Assembly: GCA_024362935.1 (NCBI GenBank)
Contig: JANCRA010000040.1
Coordinates: forward strand, 4,216,001-4,280,000
Length of the DNA: 64,000 bases
Direction: 5' to 3'
Origin: Setophaga petechia
Taxonomy: Eukaryota; Chordata; Aves; Passeriformes; Parulidae
Both the position numbers and the translations under genes were made by a program. The notes below the pieces were generated by a model. The model was not told the origin of the DNA, ran no database searches, and was given only the letters and a program-made list of their open reading frames with translations. The first letter of the stretch is position 1; every line of letters starts with the position of its first letter. This document shows, piece by piece, positions 25,707-37,213 of this stretch.

Positions 25707-26362
25707 AGCTCAGAATGCTGCATGCCTGTGTCCATTAAAGTGTCATTGAAGAGTCTCTTGCTATAGTTTTCACTCTCTTTTTGTTCTACTTTTTTGTAGT
25801 AAAACATAAATAGTAAATTTCTGCATATTAGGTATAATAAATTAGCCTTTTTGTAGGGAAGTTAAAACAAGTGTTAAATTCTTCATATATTTGTCCAATA
25901 TGTTTTTATAGTGTTGTGAGAGAATTTGTAGCTTATTAGTCATAAGAATGAAATAAAGGAAGACTCTGTAAAGGAGATATTTTGAACTTAAAATGTGTGC
26001 TATAATAAGACAGACTCTTTTAAATAATAAGCATGTATGATACTCTACTAAATGTTTGTATTCCATGTACACAATGAGGGAAATTTATATTTTTGTATAG
26101 CTGCTGTAAAAATTTGGGGCATCTGTCTGCGTATCACTGAAGAATGCTCATTAACTCCTAAAATTGCCTTGTTACTGAATGCCTCAAGGAGTATTAAGTC
26201 CATCACAAAGTGACAAATTCTCTAACAGAAATCAATCTTCTTGTCTGGTTGAAGCTGCAAAACAAACAGTATCAGCCATGAATCTGTCAGGCTGGCTTGT
26301 GGCCAAAAAAACCTGTTAAGCTAAGAAGGCCACATGAATTGGGAGAAACTGTCTAGGTTAAA

Positions 26363-26379
26363 AGAGAGAGAGAGAGAGA
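26363..26379. repeat. (AG)n microsatellite
   Basis: About eight AG dinucleotides, 110 bp upstream of the large (GGAGA)n array and with the same purine strand bias. Confidence 0.85.
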
Positions 26380-26487
26380 TCTGGAATGGAATATCCTTCA
26401 GAAAAAGTATGGTTTTCAAGTTTCTGGTTTTCATTTATACCGATAATAAATACAGATGGAGAAAAAATGAAGGGTTCTGTTTGCTAA

Positions 26488-26697
26488 AGAGAGGAGAGGA
26501 GAGGAGAGGAGAGGAGAGGAGAGGAGAGGAGAGGAGAGGAGAGGAGAGGAGAGGAGAGGAGAGGAGAGGAGAGGAGAGGAGAGGAGAGGAGAGGAGAGGA
26601 GAGGAGAGGAGAGGAGAGGAGAGGAGAGGAGAGGAGAGGAGAGGAGAGGAGAGGAGAGGAGAGGAGAGGAGAGGAGAGGAGAGGAGAGGAGAGGAGA
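26488..26697. repeat. Perfect (GGAGA)n pentanucleotide array, ~42 units
   Basis: An uninterrupted purine-only array of the 5-bp unit GAGGA, about 210 bp, with no variant unit visible. Because the unit lacks stop codons in every frame, it produces long repetitive open frames on both strands (the longest is 131 codons, Arg-Gly-Glu-Glu-Arg repeats; the other strand gives Leu/Ser/Pro repeats). These are artefacts, not genes. Perfect homopurine mirror-symmetric arrays can adopt triplex (H-DNA) structures and are prone to length change. The exact copy number in an assembly should be treated with caution. Confidence 0.98.
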
Positions 26698-27837
26698 TGC
26701 ACTGTGCATTTTTCAACAACTGCTTTTAAGCATGGGCCAAATTCCTCAGCTTTTTCTCACATTAAAAATGCATTAAATCACAAGACCATCTTTCCTGAAG
26801 TCAGGAGTTACTCATCTCAAAGACTGTAGAAACAGGATTCTAAACTAGATATTGACCTTTTAGCCTGATATTGAGAAGACTGGTTATTTAGTGATAGCAG
26901 GAAAATTAAAGCAATTTCCCAGTCTCAATCCCTCATTCCCCTCTGTATGTGAATACATTCTCATACTGAGAAAGGCAAACCAAAATGCTGTAAAGTGACC
27001 GCAAAGTAATTAATCTTAGAGAGAAAGGATGAAAACATGAAGTGCTATCAGTAATTTACTTTGCTCTAAGTAGGTTAGACACTTCCAAATCTGAAATGGT
27101 AACTCAAAGGAAGAGAAGGCAGATAGTCAGCCACTGTCTTTGGTATCTGCTACAGCATTGTTCTGCCCCAGCCAAATTAACTTTACATTTGTCCATAAAC
27201 CAGTCATAAATTATGAATATCTGAGATTATTTATAAATTTTAGGGTAGAGATTTTTTGTTTGTAGTTAGACTTAAATCTTTGATAAGATATTAACTATAA
27301 GCTCTATTGTGTTTTATTCAGCAGGCCTCTTAATTTCTAGAGACAAAAGGTTTTATAACAATTTATCTAGCCTACTCTTCTAAGGCCTTGACTTGCCTTC
27401 TAAATCACAGGTGCACATTGCCATTATCTTGTAACATCAGCTTGTTCTTCACATGTGTAAGTGATTTGCATGTCCTCTAGATGATAGAACAGATACACCT
27501 GCATGATGAAAGGGCTGAGTTAAAGCATTAGTCAAGGCTTATGTCAGGCTGCTTTGGGCCTCAATGCAGTATTTGATTGTAAGCACCTTGTTCTTCTGTT
27601 GTGTGAGTTATTCTGCCTCTTTCAGCAGAGCACCTTCCCTGGAGGGAAGCAGACATGTGCAGTTTGCTAGGTCACCATCAAGTCAGACAGGAGTCATAAA
27701 TACCTTTAGAGAAATGAGCATTTGTTCAATAACAGGGGCTTCTTCAGGAAATTAACTTGTCTTGAGGACTTAAGTTCATTTACAATCTGGTGTTCTCCTA
27801 CATATCATAGCCTGATTCTTCATTGGTTCAGGATAAT
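26698..27837. other. Unique non-coding DNA
   Basis: No gene, RNA or repeat recognised between the pentanucleotide array and the TA-rich stretch. Confidence 0.55.
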
Positions 27838-28028
27838 AATATGTATTTAGTATACAGTGAATAGGTATTATATATGTATGCATATATTACATATCAATAT
27901 ATTATACATTTATATTATATATATTCAAAGAATAACATACATTGATACTATTATTTATATATAAACATTACTCATTAACATTATTTGATATAATATCTAT
28001 TTTATATACACATGTACATATATAATAT
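27838..28028. repeat. TA-rich low-complexity / degraded (TA)n region
   Basis: Nearly all A and T with many TATATA, ATATAT and TACATA units and no strict period. It is probably a decayed dinucleotide repeat. Confidence 0.8.
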
Positions 28029-28520
28029 GCTGGTTTTAGTAAACTGCATTTTGATGAATCTTTGCAGTTAATACATCTGCATTCCAAAAGAAAGGTTCAG
28101 AAGAAATATTGCACAGAGGTAGGATGCAATAAAAGTATGTCTACCTCTGTCTATTGTTTACAAAGGAAACTAAGAGTGACGAGAGAAGAAATATTAAATG
28201 CAGAAATATGTCTGTGACAGTATTATGATTAGCTCCTGGGAGTTCAACCAGATATTCTGCATTTAAGTGAACTGCTGGTCCATAAAATCATCCTTAGTAG
28301 CTCTGCTATACTAATATCATTCTTTGTAGAAAAGTGTTTTTGTGTATGCTTAATTTCATATTAGGAAAACATTAATCCTCTATAACCTTTGTTACTAATG
28401 CTATCATCCATGAGGAAAAAAAAAAAGTAATTTATTATAGAACAATTTAGTTCAACATTTGTTTAATTAAAAAAAAAGTTGATGAACTGGCAGGAAAAGA
28501 GTAGTCTCTCACTCCCCTTC

Positions 28521-28588
28521 GTTTGTTTTTGGAGGCTTTTTTTGTCATTGTGTTTTATTGTTTATTTGTTTGGTTTGGAGTTCTTTTA
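28521..28588. repeat. T/G-rich low-complexity stretch
   Basis: Mostly T with scattered G (GTTTGTTTTT, TTTATTTGTTTGG). No fixed unit. Confidence 0.65.
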
Positions 28589-31500
28589 ATCGGTTCCAGA
28601 AACTGGGTTTTCTGTGATGTAAAAATATTCTCTTCACCTAAATTAGTTTCTGTTTCAAGATCTGGATTCTAAAAATGCTCAAGGTCATTCCTATGGGTTC
28701 AACAGTGACTCCACTCTAGTTGTGCTAGTCATCCTTCTATATCCAGAGCACATGTCTCAAGCTGAGGTTACATACTGACTTATACACTAACACTAAAACC
28801 AGGAGAAATGAAATTTTGAAGCTGGAGTGAATTTTTTAACACTGACTCAATTAGGGGGTGTAATTCTGGACTGATGATTACTCAAATGGACACAGCAATA
28901 CTGATATACACAGCAAAACGCATTGTATGGAAAAAAAGTGATCCAGGAAAGTGGGACATAACTCTAGAAATTCCTATTTAGAAGAAAGTTACAACATATT
29001 TAAAGAAAAGTTCTCTGCAAAAGATATTCAAAACCAATCAATCTTTTTGTTGTTAGTTCATCCAGGATATAATTTTTGAGGTGTAAACATGAATAACTTG
29101 ATTTATGTTTATTGCTTATGCATAAAACATACTGAACTAATTTGAAAAATTACCCTATTATGTTTTCAAATCTAATAGAATTAAGTAAAAAAAGAGAATT
29201 AGTGGTTTCTCTAATATTTTTTTAGTCACCACAAAGAGGTTGATTAGACAGCATAATTACTGAGGTTTTATGCAACATGCATGTATGTGTGAGAGTGCAT
29301 ATATGTACATATACAAACACAGAGAAAGCTAAATAAATTGATCAAAAGGAAAGTCTTGGTCAACAAATGATAAAGAACTGTTGTGAACTAAGTTTAATGA
29401 TTTCTATAGGATTTCTGATCTTTGTTTGAGACTAGCAGATATGAAATGTCCTTGTGTCTCTCCTTGTGATTTCTAAAGAAATACATCTAGTATTGAACGG
29501 TTAGTTTATGGTCCTTTGTGGGGGAGGAAATACTGACCAGAAGAGCTTTGTGCAGGCTAACAGGAGGAAAGCTGAACTTTGCTTATGAAGGATACTTTTG
29601 GAGCAGGCTATAACAGTATATTATTTATCCTATGACAAAATATAATAGGGAAGTAAATCTGAGACTCCTCACTGTCACCTGCTTGTTCAATCAATCCCAG
29701 TTTATTGCGGGAATGAGTAATGTGAAGGAAATCTCTGTTCGATGGTGGGCAGGCTGTCTGCTCTGTCACCTGTAGCAATTGTCCCCTTCAGGATGAAGAA
29801 TCCCAGAATGTTCAGTGAAGTTTAGATATTTCAGTCCTGCACCAGCAGTTTTGAAAGAAAGGGACACAACTGAACATTTTCAGGCTATTTTGATATAAAT
29901 GATAGCTACCAAAATTCTTAAGTAACTTAGATTGTTTCAGACATCACAAGATTTTTTTATACACATAAATGAGATGATTCAAGAACCATACCTAAGGCAA
30001 GCATTCCAAATCACAAACAGTGTATGGCTACATTATTACATGGAATTTCAAGGAGTAATTCTGACTGCCCCCATAGAGAACAGAGAAGCACTGAAAAATA
30101 TGAAAACTTGAGGACTTTATACTTGACTCTATCTTGGAATGTATTTCAAAGAGCTCAATGAATGGATGAAAAGACTACAAGATTAAAGAAGATTGGTTTT
30201 TTACTGACAGAATTCAATGTTATTATGGAAAATATTGCTTTTTTCTCTCTGCTCTGTAACAATGTCTCACCTCCTCAGCAGGTCAGTATGCAACTACAGA
30301 AATCTTGCTTAGCTGTAATAGAGCTTCAACTTCAGACAGTTTTTTTTGCTTTGATTAATATCTAAAACTGATGCAACTTTTTTTTTTTTAATTTATGTCT
30401 GTACTTTCAAATATAGCACAAGTTATAATGCCATAAGTAGTCATCCAATGCTCACCATACATTTTGCTCAGGAAGTGATGATCTTTCTTGGGGAACTCTA
30501 TTCCTTTCAACTTATTTTGATGTCTGTAGGACTGATAATCTGGATTTTGTAGCTGGGTTGTATTTAACAGTTTAAAATCAGATCAGAGCAAGCTGATTTG
30601 TTTGTCATACTAACACTCACTCTAGGATTTCCATGAATTATCCAAGTATATATTACAACTGCTTTATCTGCACTCCAAGGATTCAAGCATTGCTTTCAAG
30701 TGTGGGCAGGATTCGGAAAATATTTTACACATCAAATTTTCCCTGAAACACACTTAGTCATCTCTGTTTCACAGCTTTATCTGTATAGATGTGAAGTGAA
30801 TGATGCAAATATCATTTCATTTGCTCATGTGAGCCCCCAACAAGACCTCAAAGGTACAGTTCATTTTTATTAAGTGTTGTTTCAAATAATATGGAAGGGA
30901 AATATCTCTTATTATGAACAGAATATATATTAATAGTCCCAATTGTCAAACATGAGCAGCTTCTTAGCATTTGATGTATATCCTCTGGATTCTTGTCATC
31001 TTGCCTTACCTCAAGGAATGCTGTGGGGCCAAGCTTTATATGTTTGCTTCTGCTTAAATCCTGGTTACTTGTGAAACATATGCTTATGATAAGACTCAGA
31101 CATGATGTTTTTACTGAACCTGTAGCCCTTTTGAATGCCAAGTCTGTAGGAGAATAAAAAATGGTATTCTAATATTTTTGCATTATGATCATCATAAAAG
31201 AGCACATAGCTTGGTGGTAATTTATGACACTACATCTGCTAAGCTACAGGAGCTTGGAAAAAATATCTTGCTAATGGTGTCCTAAACTAAAATTGTTATG
31301 CATTCATCAAGATGCAATAAATAGAAGAAGAGCTAATGCATTAAAGTTAATAGGGCTGCTGGAAATATTTATAGTGAATAACAGTACGGATAGCACTCAG
31401 ATAGCTATTAATCTCACTGGGAAATCCATTTTAGTGGAAAGTTTGTAAAGCGGGAAGAGTGAGAAAGCATTACTTTGCTGCTTATGGCAGGTCAATATAA

Positions 31501-31769
31501 AAACGTGTCACTTGACAATGAAGTAATTTCAGGGTGCATTCACTACATCTAAAGCTATTTCTAGATATCTAATTATAATATATAATTGTGGCATATATTT
31601 CCCTTATTCCTTAGACTTTGCTATTTTTGTCATATTTGAAAAATCAAGCTAAATCCAGTATGCCTGCTACCAAAAAGAATGTTCTGGTGACATCAAAAAA
31701 ATAGACTTGAAATTAAAGTAGTTATGATTGTCTGTAATTTTGTAACAAAGCTGTACCTTGCAATTGTAA

Positions 31770-31799
31770 TAAGTAATTAACTTACTGGTTAATTACTTA
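31770..31799. repeat. 12-bp perfect stem-loop
   Basis: TAAGTAATTAAC (31770-31781) and its exact complement GTTAATTACTTA (31788-31799) are separated by 6 nt. Each arm carries TAATTA-like homeodomain core sites, so it could be a palindromic binding site. Chance folding in AT-rich DNA is also possible. Confidence 0.8.
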
Positions 31800-32387
31800 C
31801 TAAAATGGTAACAAGAAGCCCAAATAATGTCAGGCTTATTAAACGTTTCCTAAATTCTCTTTCATATGTGATAATGAATAAGCCTTTAACACTTAAATAT
31901 CCCATCAGTCTAAACTAGAATTTATTGACAGCACCAAGTTTTCAGTTGTTCCACAGAAAAGGTCCACTAAGGACATCTACTCCCTTAATTAATGTTTGCA
32001 CATATATCTTATTGGCCTGGCCAGACCATTGCATTAAGAAATAGCTGCTTGTATGTATATCTCAGTTTTGGCTCTGTGAATTATTCTCTCTTGCTCTCTA
32101 AATATTATTAATATGGCCCTTATGTTTTCAGTACAAAGCAATGCTCAATAAATAAAGAATGCACCTTTCCCCCATTCTTAAGTTTGAAGTCCCTTTGATT
32201 TACAGTACTAAGTTTGCCTAAACTCAACATTTGCGATTTAAAGCAAGAATTCTCTTTTAATTTTCAAGGTTGAAGTAGGATATATAATGCATGTAATTGC
32301 TAATACAATGGTCCAAAGTACTGATCTAGCTTATAGCAATGGTGACCGTAGGGAGAAAGCTGATATGCAAGGGGAATAAAACTGAAA

Positions 32388-33085
32388 AGAACAATTATCT
32401 TTGCCAACATGGAAAGTTGGATTGAATGCACTCTCACTAGTTTGATGCTGACTCCTAGCTCTGTGGTTCAATTAATGTACTGGAAGGAAGAAATGGCGTC
32501 CAGAGGGACCTGGACAAGTTTGAGAGTGTGGGGTGTATATGAATCTCATGAAGATCAACAGGGTCAAGATCAAGGCCCTGGACATGGGTAGGGCAATCCC
32601 AAACACAAATACAGATTGAGTGGAGAAGAGATTGAGGGAAGGCCTGGGGAGAAGAACTTGAGCTTAATGATGGATATGGAGCTTGACATACCCCAACAAT
32701 GTGTACTCACAGCCCGAAAAGCCAACTGTGTCTGGGGCTGCATCAAAAGGCATGTGACCAGCAATTCAAGGGAGGTGACTTTGCCCCTCTATTCCACTCT
32801 TGTGAGACCTCATCTGGAGTGCTGTATCCAGCTCTGGGGCTCCCAAGATGAGAAAGATATATGTTTGTTGGAGTGAGTCCAAAGGAAGGCTATGAAGATG
32901 ATCAGAGGGCTGGAGCACCTCTCCTATGAAGATAGGCTGAGAGAGTGGGGTTGTTCACCCTGGAGAAGAGAAAGCTCATGGCACACCACCCAGCAGCCTT
33001 CCAGTGCCCAAAGTGGACCCCAAGATGGAGAAGGACATTTACAACAGCATTCAGTGATAGGACAAGAGGTAATGGCTTTAAACTG
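32388..33085 (+). mobile_element. CR1 LINE, plus strand, 5'-truncated, 3' end rearranged
   Basis: Plus-strand CR1 starting near 'ATCTTTGCCAACATGGAAAG' and running through the C-terminal part of the reverse-transcriptase frame (CCAGAGGGACCTGGACAAGT; CCTCTATTCCACTCTTGTGA; GGGCTGGAGCACCTCTCCTA) and the start of the 3'-UTR (GACAAGAGGTAATGGCTTTA). It stops at about 33085. The remaining 3'-UTR follows immediately but in inverted orientation (33086-33285). A short deletion also seems to lie near 32975-33010. The coding remnant is listed separately. Confidence 0.95.
32409..32970 (+). pseudogene. CR1 ORF2 reverse-transcriptase C-terminal remnant
   Basis: A single reading frame can be followed from 32409 to about 32970, broken by two in-frame stops: TAG at 32589-32591 and TGA at 32874-32876. 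Between the stops it keeps typical CR1 wording: GEKNLSLMMDMELDIPQQCV, LPLYSTLVRPHLECCIQLWG. After the second stop it reads MIRGLEHLSYEDRLREWG. Homologous segments of intact CR1 proteins lie downstream of the polymerase catalytic core, which is missing here through 5' truncation. That the frame is kept over about 560 bp suggests few indels, so the copy is younger than most others in this window. It is inactive. Confidence 0.92.
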
Positions 33086-33285
33086 TGTAGATCATACATA
33101 TAGGCATGGAACCTTCCACTAGACTAAATTGCTCAGGGCCCCATCCAGCCTGGCCTTGAACACATCCAGTGATGAGACATCCACAGTTTATCAGGGCAAA
33201 CTGTTCCAGTGCCTTGCACACTCATCATGAAAAAATTCTTCCTTATACATACTCTGAATCTAAACTCCTTCCATTTAAAACCATT
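33086..33285 (-). mobile_element. CR1 LINE 3'-UTR segment, inverted relative to its 5' neighbour
   Basis: The antisense CR1 3'-UTR begins about 40 bp short of the usual tail (AGATCAT... GGAACCTTCCACTAGACT), then runs through CTGGCCTTGAACACATCCAG and TTCCAGTGCCTTGCACAC. It ends at CCATTTAAAACCATT (33271-33285). That last segment is the reverse complement of the point where the plus-strand CR1 stops (AATGGCTTTAAACTG, 33071-33085). The two pieces together therefore make one element with its end flipped. Confidence 0.9.
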
Positions 33286-34257
33286 GTAGGTGACCTTGGC
33301 AGTGTCAAATTTCTGATGATTTGTTGCTCTGGAATTTCAGGCACTTATACCAGTTTTGTTTGACCAAACTTCTTTTTCTTTTTTCCTCTTTAAGTCGGAT
33401 GTCTCTCTTGTGACTTTGACCTGTGTGTTTTTTCTTTACACCACCTACATTTGTATCAGACATTTTTGCAGTTCATGAATTTCCAACAAGCTGATAAAAT
33501 ACACGTTCAGTCAAACTTCGAATGAAAAAACAGTTGTATTACAGACCATAGTATTATGCAGTTCATGAAGCTCAAAATATCAACAGAAGGTATTTCAGTT
33601 ACTTATAAACCTTAATTATAATTAGATCACCTTGCTTTGATTAATATCTAATCAAGGTCCATGAACACTTTTCAAAAACTCATTTATTAAGTGAATAATG
33701 AAAATTATTTTCTGGTTAAACATTGTTTTTTCCCTTCTTTTTTTCTCTTTACCAAAGAAACCAAAACCTCTATAGAGTGAAAATTGTCCTTAAGAAACAG
33801 ACATATTTAATTAAAGTGCATCATCATTAAGCCATTTCAACACTTTGCTGTGAAGTAGCCCAGGCAAATAATTATGTCCCAAATGATCTCATTTATAATA
33901 GGTAGGATACCTCTCAATTGTATATTAGTCTTCTTTTAAATTCAGTTCATGTAATCTGTTTTTAAAATATTGTAAAGTAGAAAATATTAAATCTAGATCA
34001 ATCCCTTTAACACTTTCATTCTCTATAAAGCTGTTATCTGAGGAAGTGGAAGCATCTATAGAAATCCTCCCCAAATCTGTCCCCTGAAACTTTCCTTATT
34101 TGTTTCTCCTCTATGACACCTCAAAATCCATAATTTGTGGAGTCCCAAAAATGTTCTGCTCTTGGGGAAAAGTCAATTGTCTTTTTTTTTCTTTGATCCC
34201 AGCCAAGTCCATCAATTTCTTTGTGAGGCTGAACTGACATCTGCTGAATGGAAAGGA

Positions 34258-34334
34258 GCTCATGATTCCCTGCACTGCATGTCCCTGGGAGCTTCCTTAG
34301 GCGCTCCCAGGGACATGAAGTGCAGGAAATGAGC
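34258..34334. repeat. 77-nt near-perfect hairpin (possible pre-miRNA or recent inverted repeat)
   Basis: The left arm (34258-34292) pairs with the right arm (34303-34334) over about 31 base pairs around a 10-nt loop. The inner 15 bp are perfect (CATGTCCCTGGGAGC with GCTCCCAGGGACATG). One G/A mismatch follows, then 6 bp, a bulged C, 4 bp, a 2-nt bulge and a final 6 bp (GCTCAT/ATGAGC). Size and pattern of a long stem with small bulges fit a microRNA precursor on either strand. I do not recognise the arm sequences as a known microRNA. A young inverted duplication is the main alternative. Confidence 0.55.
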
Positions 34335-34451
34335 AAAGTCTCTCTGTCCTTCCTGCCACATGACAGTCCATTGTGTCATTAACCCTCGATTTAGATGATC
34401 AGTACCCAGCAGAAATGAGCTTACTGCAGCACTTTGTGTCTCTCCCTTTAG

Positions 34452-34511
34452 CAGAAGTCTGCATCAGGTGGGCGCTGCTTTGCTGCTGTGCTGGAGACAC
34501 AGCTGATCAAG
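34452..34511 (+). other. Possible 60-nt exon (weak)
   Basis: The 60 nt are bounded by a good acceptor (pyrimidine-rich TGTCTCTCCCTTTAG ending at 34451) and a good donor (AAG followed by GTGAGG at 34512). The length is a multiple of three, and two of the three frames are open, one reading QKSASGGRCFAAVLETQLIK. The segment is GC-richer than its surroundings. I recognise no protein family, and single acceptor/donor pairs arise by chance in long sequence, so this is only a candidate coding or long non-coding RNA exon. Confidence 0.15.
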
Positions 34512-34580
34512 GTGAGGGCTGCACCTAGGACATCTAAACCATGAGTTCTTCATGTCTTTTTTCCTCTAAGTTCCACTGCT

Positions 34581-34633
34581 AATAATATATAAATAAATCT
34601 ATAAATCCATGTATAAATTTATAAATATATGCA
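34581..34633. repeat. A/T-rich (TAAA/ATAAAT) low-complexity run
   Basis: Repeated ATAAAT and TATAAA words without strict period. Confidence 0.65.
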
Positions 34634-37157
34634 TTTTCAGAAAATGATTCTGGCAGAATACAGTGACAAGTTTTTCAATCACTGAAATTATAACATCTAT
34701 CAGTAACCAGCAGGAAATCAAATTTCAGTGAAGTGACCTGTATACTTTTATTTCTGTTTCTAGTTTAATTTAGCTTCTTTATAAAAGTTATATTAACCAA
34801 GGACCAAGTGTTTCATGTGCAGTAACTCTTACTTTTGTCTTCTGCAGGTATGTTTCAGAAAGCTAACTGAGGCACAAGTTAAAACTATTTAATTTCTAAG
34901 TCTTGTATGTTCAAGTTGCATGCAGAGCATCCTCGTTAATCTATTTCTCTTCCTGTTTTTCATCCACATCTCCACTGATTCTATTAAGAATTTTTTATTA
35001 AGCTTTAAATTATCACTAGTATGTAAGACCACACTTTTTTTCAGCCTTATTATTTTGTCTTATAAGAAGCACCTGAAGCAAGTATTATATATTCATTGAA
35101 CCCTCAGGATCAAGGCATATTTCAAAGGAAATACCTGCAGTGTCATAATTTTCTATATCTTGTTACTTTGATTCAACTATTTCCCCCTCTTTTAATCAGA
35201 AAGCTCAAAATTTCCCAGAGTTTTCAAGGAAATTTCAGCCACTGCACACACAGGGTTTGGAAGAAGCTGCATGCATGTTTGCATGTGTGTGTGAATCTGT
35301 TGTAAATACAGAGAATAAACCAGAAGCTGATAGTCTTAATATAGTAATGTAACAAACTTAATTGTGACTTGATTGACAAAACAGGGACTTGTGATAATTC
35401 TCATGCCAGTATTATCGACACAGATTTATTTTTTTCTGTAGAGACATGTAGAGAAAATGGAGATAAAGTGTTGTCCTACATGTCAAAACTGCATGCTAAT
35501 GTTCTCAGGTCTATCAAGTGTTCAGGGAAACATATATGTTGAATGACTCTATCAAAATTAAAATAGATATGAGCAAGCATTTAATTTAAATGGACTTTTA
35601 TATAGAGAGATCTACCAGGAAGCTTAATTAGGGTTATTTAATGACTAGATGTAGTGCTGTTAGAAGCAAGAGACAATGATTATTATGGAAAAAAAGGGGA
35701 AAAGCAACAAAGTAATGACACTGAACATCACTGTGGCATCCTTCAATAAATCCAGAGTCCAGGTTTGAGAGAAGAAAGTCTGAAGGACTTAAGCAATGAA
35801 CCAAAACCACAAAAATGAAATTATCTTTATGCAGGGAACTCATAGGATGTGCAGTAAAAGCAGTTTGCTGGCCTATGAGATTTTCTTCATTGATCTTAAA
35901 CACAAAGACTTCAGAATGTGGAAATAAGCATACTACTTTAGAATAAGTATAAAACTGTATACATCAGGAGAATCAATAAGAATATCCCTTTATTAAGAAA
36001 ATCAATAAAAACTAGCAAGGAATAGCAAGTGCAAAAAGTAATTCCATAAGCCTTAAGAGAAGAAGCAAAAAAAATGGAACATTTCAGTTCAGCAGACAGG
36101 AAAAGCAATAACAAATTGGTATGTAAAATATTAAATATTTAATGTATTTATTCATTCAAATGAGAGAGATTTTTGGATACAGCAACTGAAAAATTGAAAA
36201 TAATGAGGTTGGGAGTGAAAATAATCTGAAAGGGAAGTAGCATGTATGTTTGTCTCAATTTTATTCATCCCTACATTTCAGGACACATCCATATCCATTT
36301 AGGGCCAGTATTGAATTGCCCTATCCCAGTGCAGCCACTCCTCTAGTAAAGTAGATGGGTGTGGAGGTGCAGCAGTCCTTCAGAAATTCTTTCAGAATGA
36401 CCAAAATCCAGTCATAATAGTGTGAGTCACTGTGGCAGACAGTCTCTAAACTACCATGTGTGAGTACTAACACTGTTTCCTAGGTGGGAACTAAACCTTT
36501 GTTTCCAGAATAATGGTTCAGCCTGGGAAAATTACTGTGAAACATTGTGGAATATGTGTTGGTTCCAAACGCTCCCAAGAGCTCTCAGGAATGGTTAGAA
36601 GAAGATGAACTGGCTGCAGGGGTGGAGGGCTGGCCTAGGTACATCATAAAGATTCCCTATAGCTCCTATTTCTGCTTTTCTAAACATCTTCTTTTGATGT
36701 ACACCCATATGTTGTTTGCAATCCCAAAGGAGGCTTCACAGTTCATTGTATATAATTCTCTGACAAGAAAAATGCAAGCAGCAAACTTCTCAGATTGAAT
36801 GAAGGTACGATCCAAACTATTATTGCTTTTACACATGCCATCACTCATGGTATTCTAGCCCTGACCAGCTGTCCATCAGTTTTTTACACAGTTATCTAAA
36901 TAACACTTGGAGTGTCATAACTGTGACAAGGTTTCAGTGTACTTACTGCTAAAAAATGTGCAAGTCACAGGGTTGTTCTGAATAATCTTTAAGACTGGTT
37001 CCACTTCACATGCAGTGTATTTTAATAATATTTGGTCTTAATTTATTGTTTTACTAGAGAATCTACATGAACACAAAAAGTTCATTAAGGAGTGCTTAGC
37101 AGCATCATATTTCTGCTATTAACAATGCAGTTAGAGTTCTAGCTTTTATGTCTTCTA

Positions 37158-37213
37158 AGAGAACTTTATTTTTAAGAACTTTATTTTTATTTTATTTTTA
37201 ACTTTTATTTTTT
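37158..37213. repeat. Decayed A/T tandem stretch
   Basis: AGAACTTTATTTTTA occurs twice in tandem (37158-37187), then passes into TTTTATTTTATTTTT-like units. Confidence 0.7.

Larger units (their letters stand above)
21743..26362. other. Unique AT-rich non-coding DNA
   Basis: No gene or known repeat recognised over about 4.6 kb. It contains an 11-bp perfect stem-loop (24039-24065), a poly-A run near 25211-25224 and a GC-rich hairpin (25667-25706). The 107-codon minus-strand frame at 21781-22104 has no recognisable domain and overlaps poly-A derived lysine/phenylalanine-rich stretches, so I treat it as chance. Confidence 0.6.
28029..32387. other. Unique AT-rich non-coding DNA
   Basis: No gene recognised. 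It contains a 10-bp inverted repeat (ACAGAGGTAG at 28113-28122 with CTACCTCTGT at 28141-28150), a T/G-rich stretch at 28521-28588 and a 12-bp perfect stem-loop at 31770-31799. Short frames at 30162-30365 and 30848-31141 have no family resemblance. Confidence 0.6.

Noticed and set aside
26488..26697. CRISPR-like regular array
   Set aside because: It is a pure 5-bp microsatellite with no spacers, and the genome is vertebrate.
26334..26729. 131-codon open frame and overlapping Leu/Ser/Pro-rich frames on the other strand
   Set aside because: They are translations of the (GGAGA)n array, whose unit contains no stop codon in any frame.
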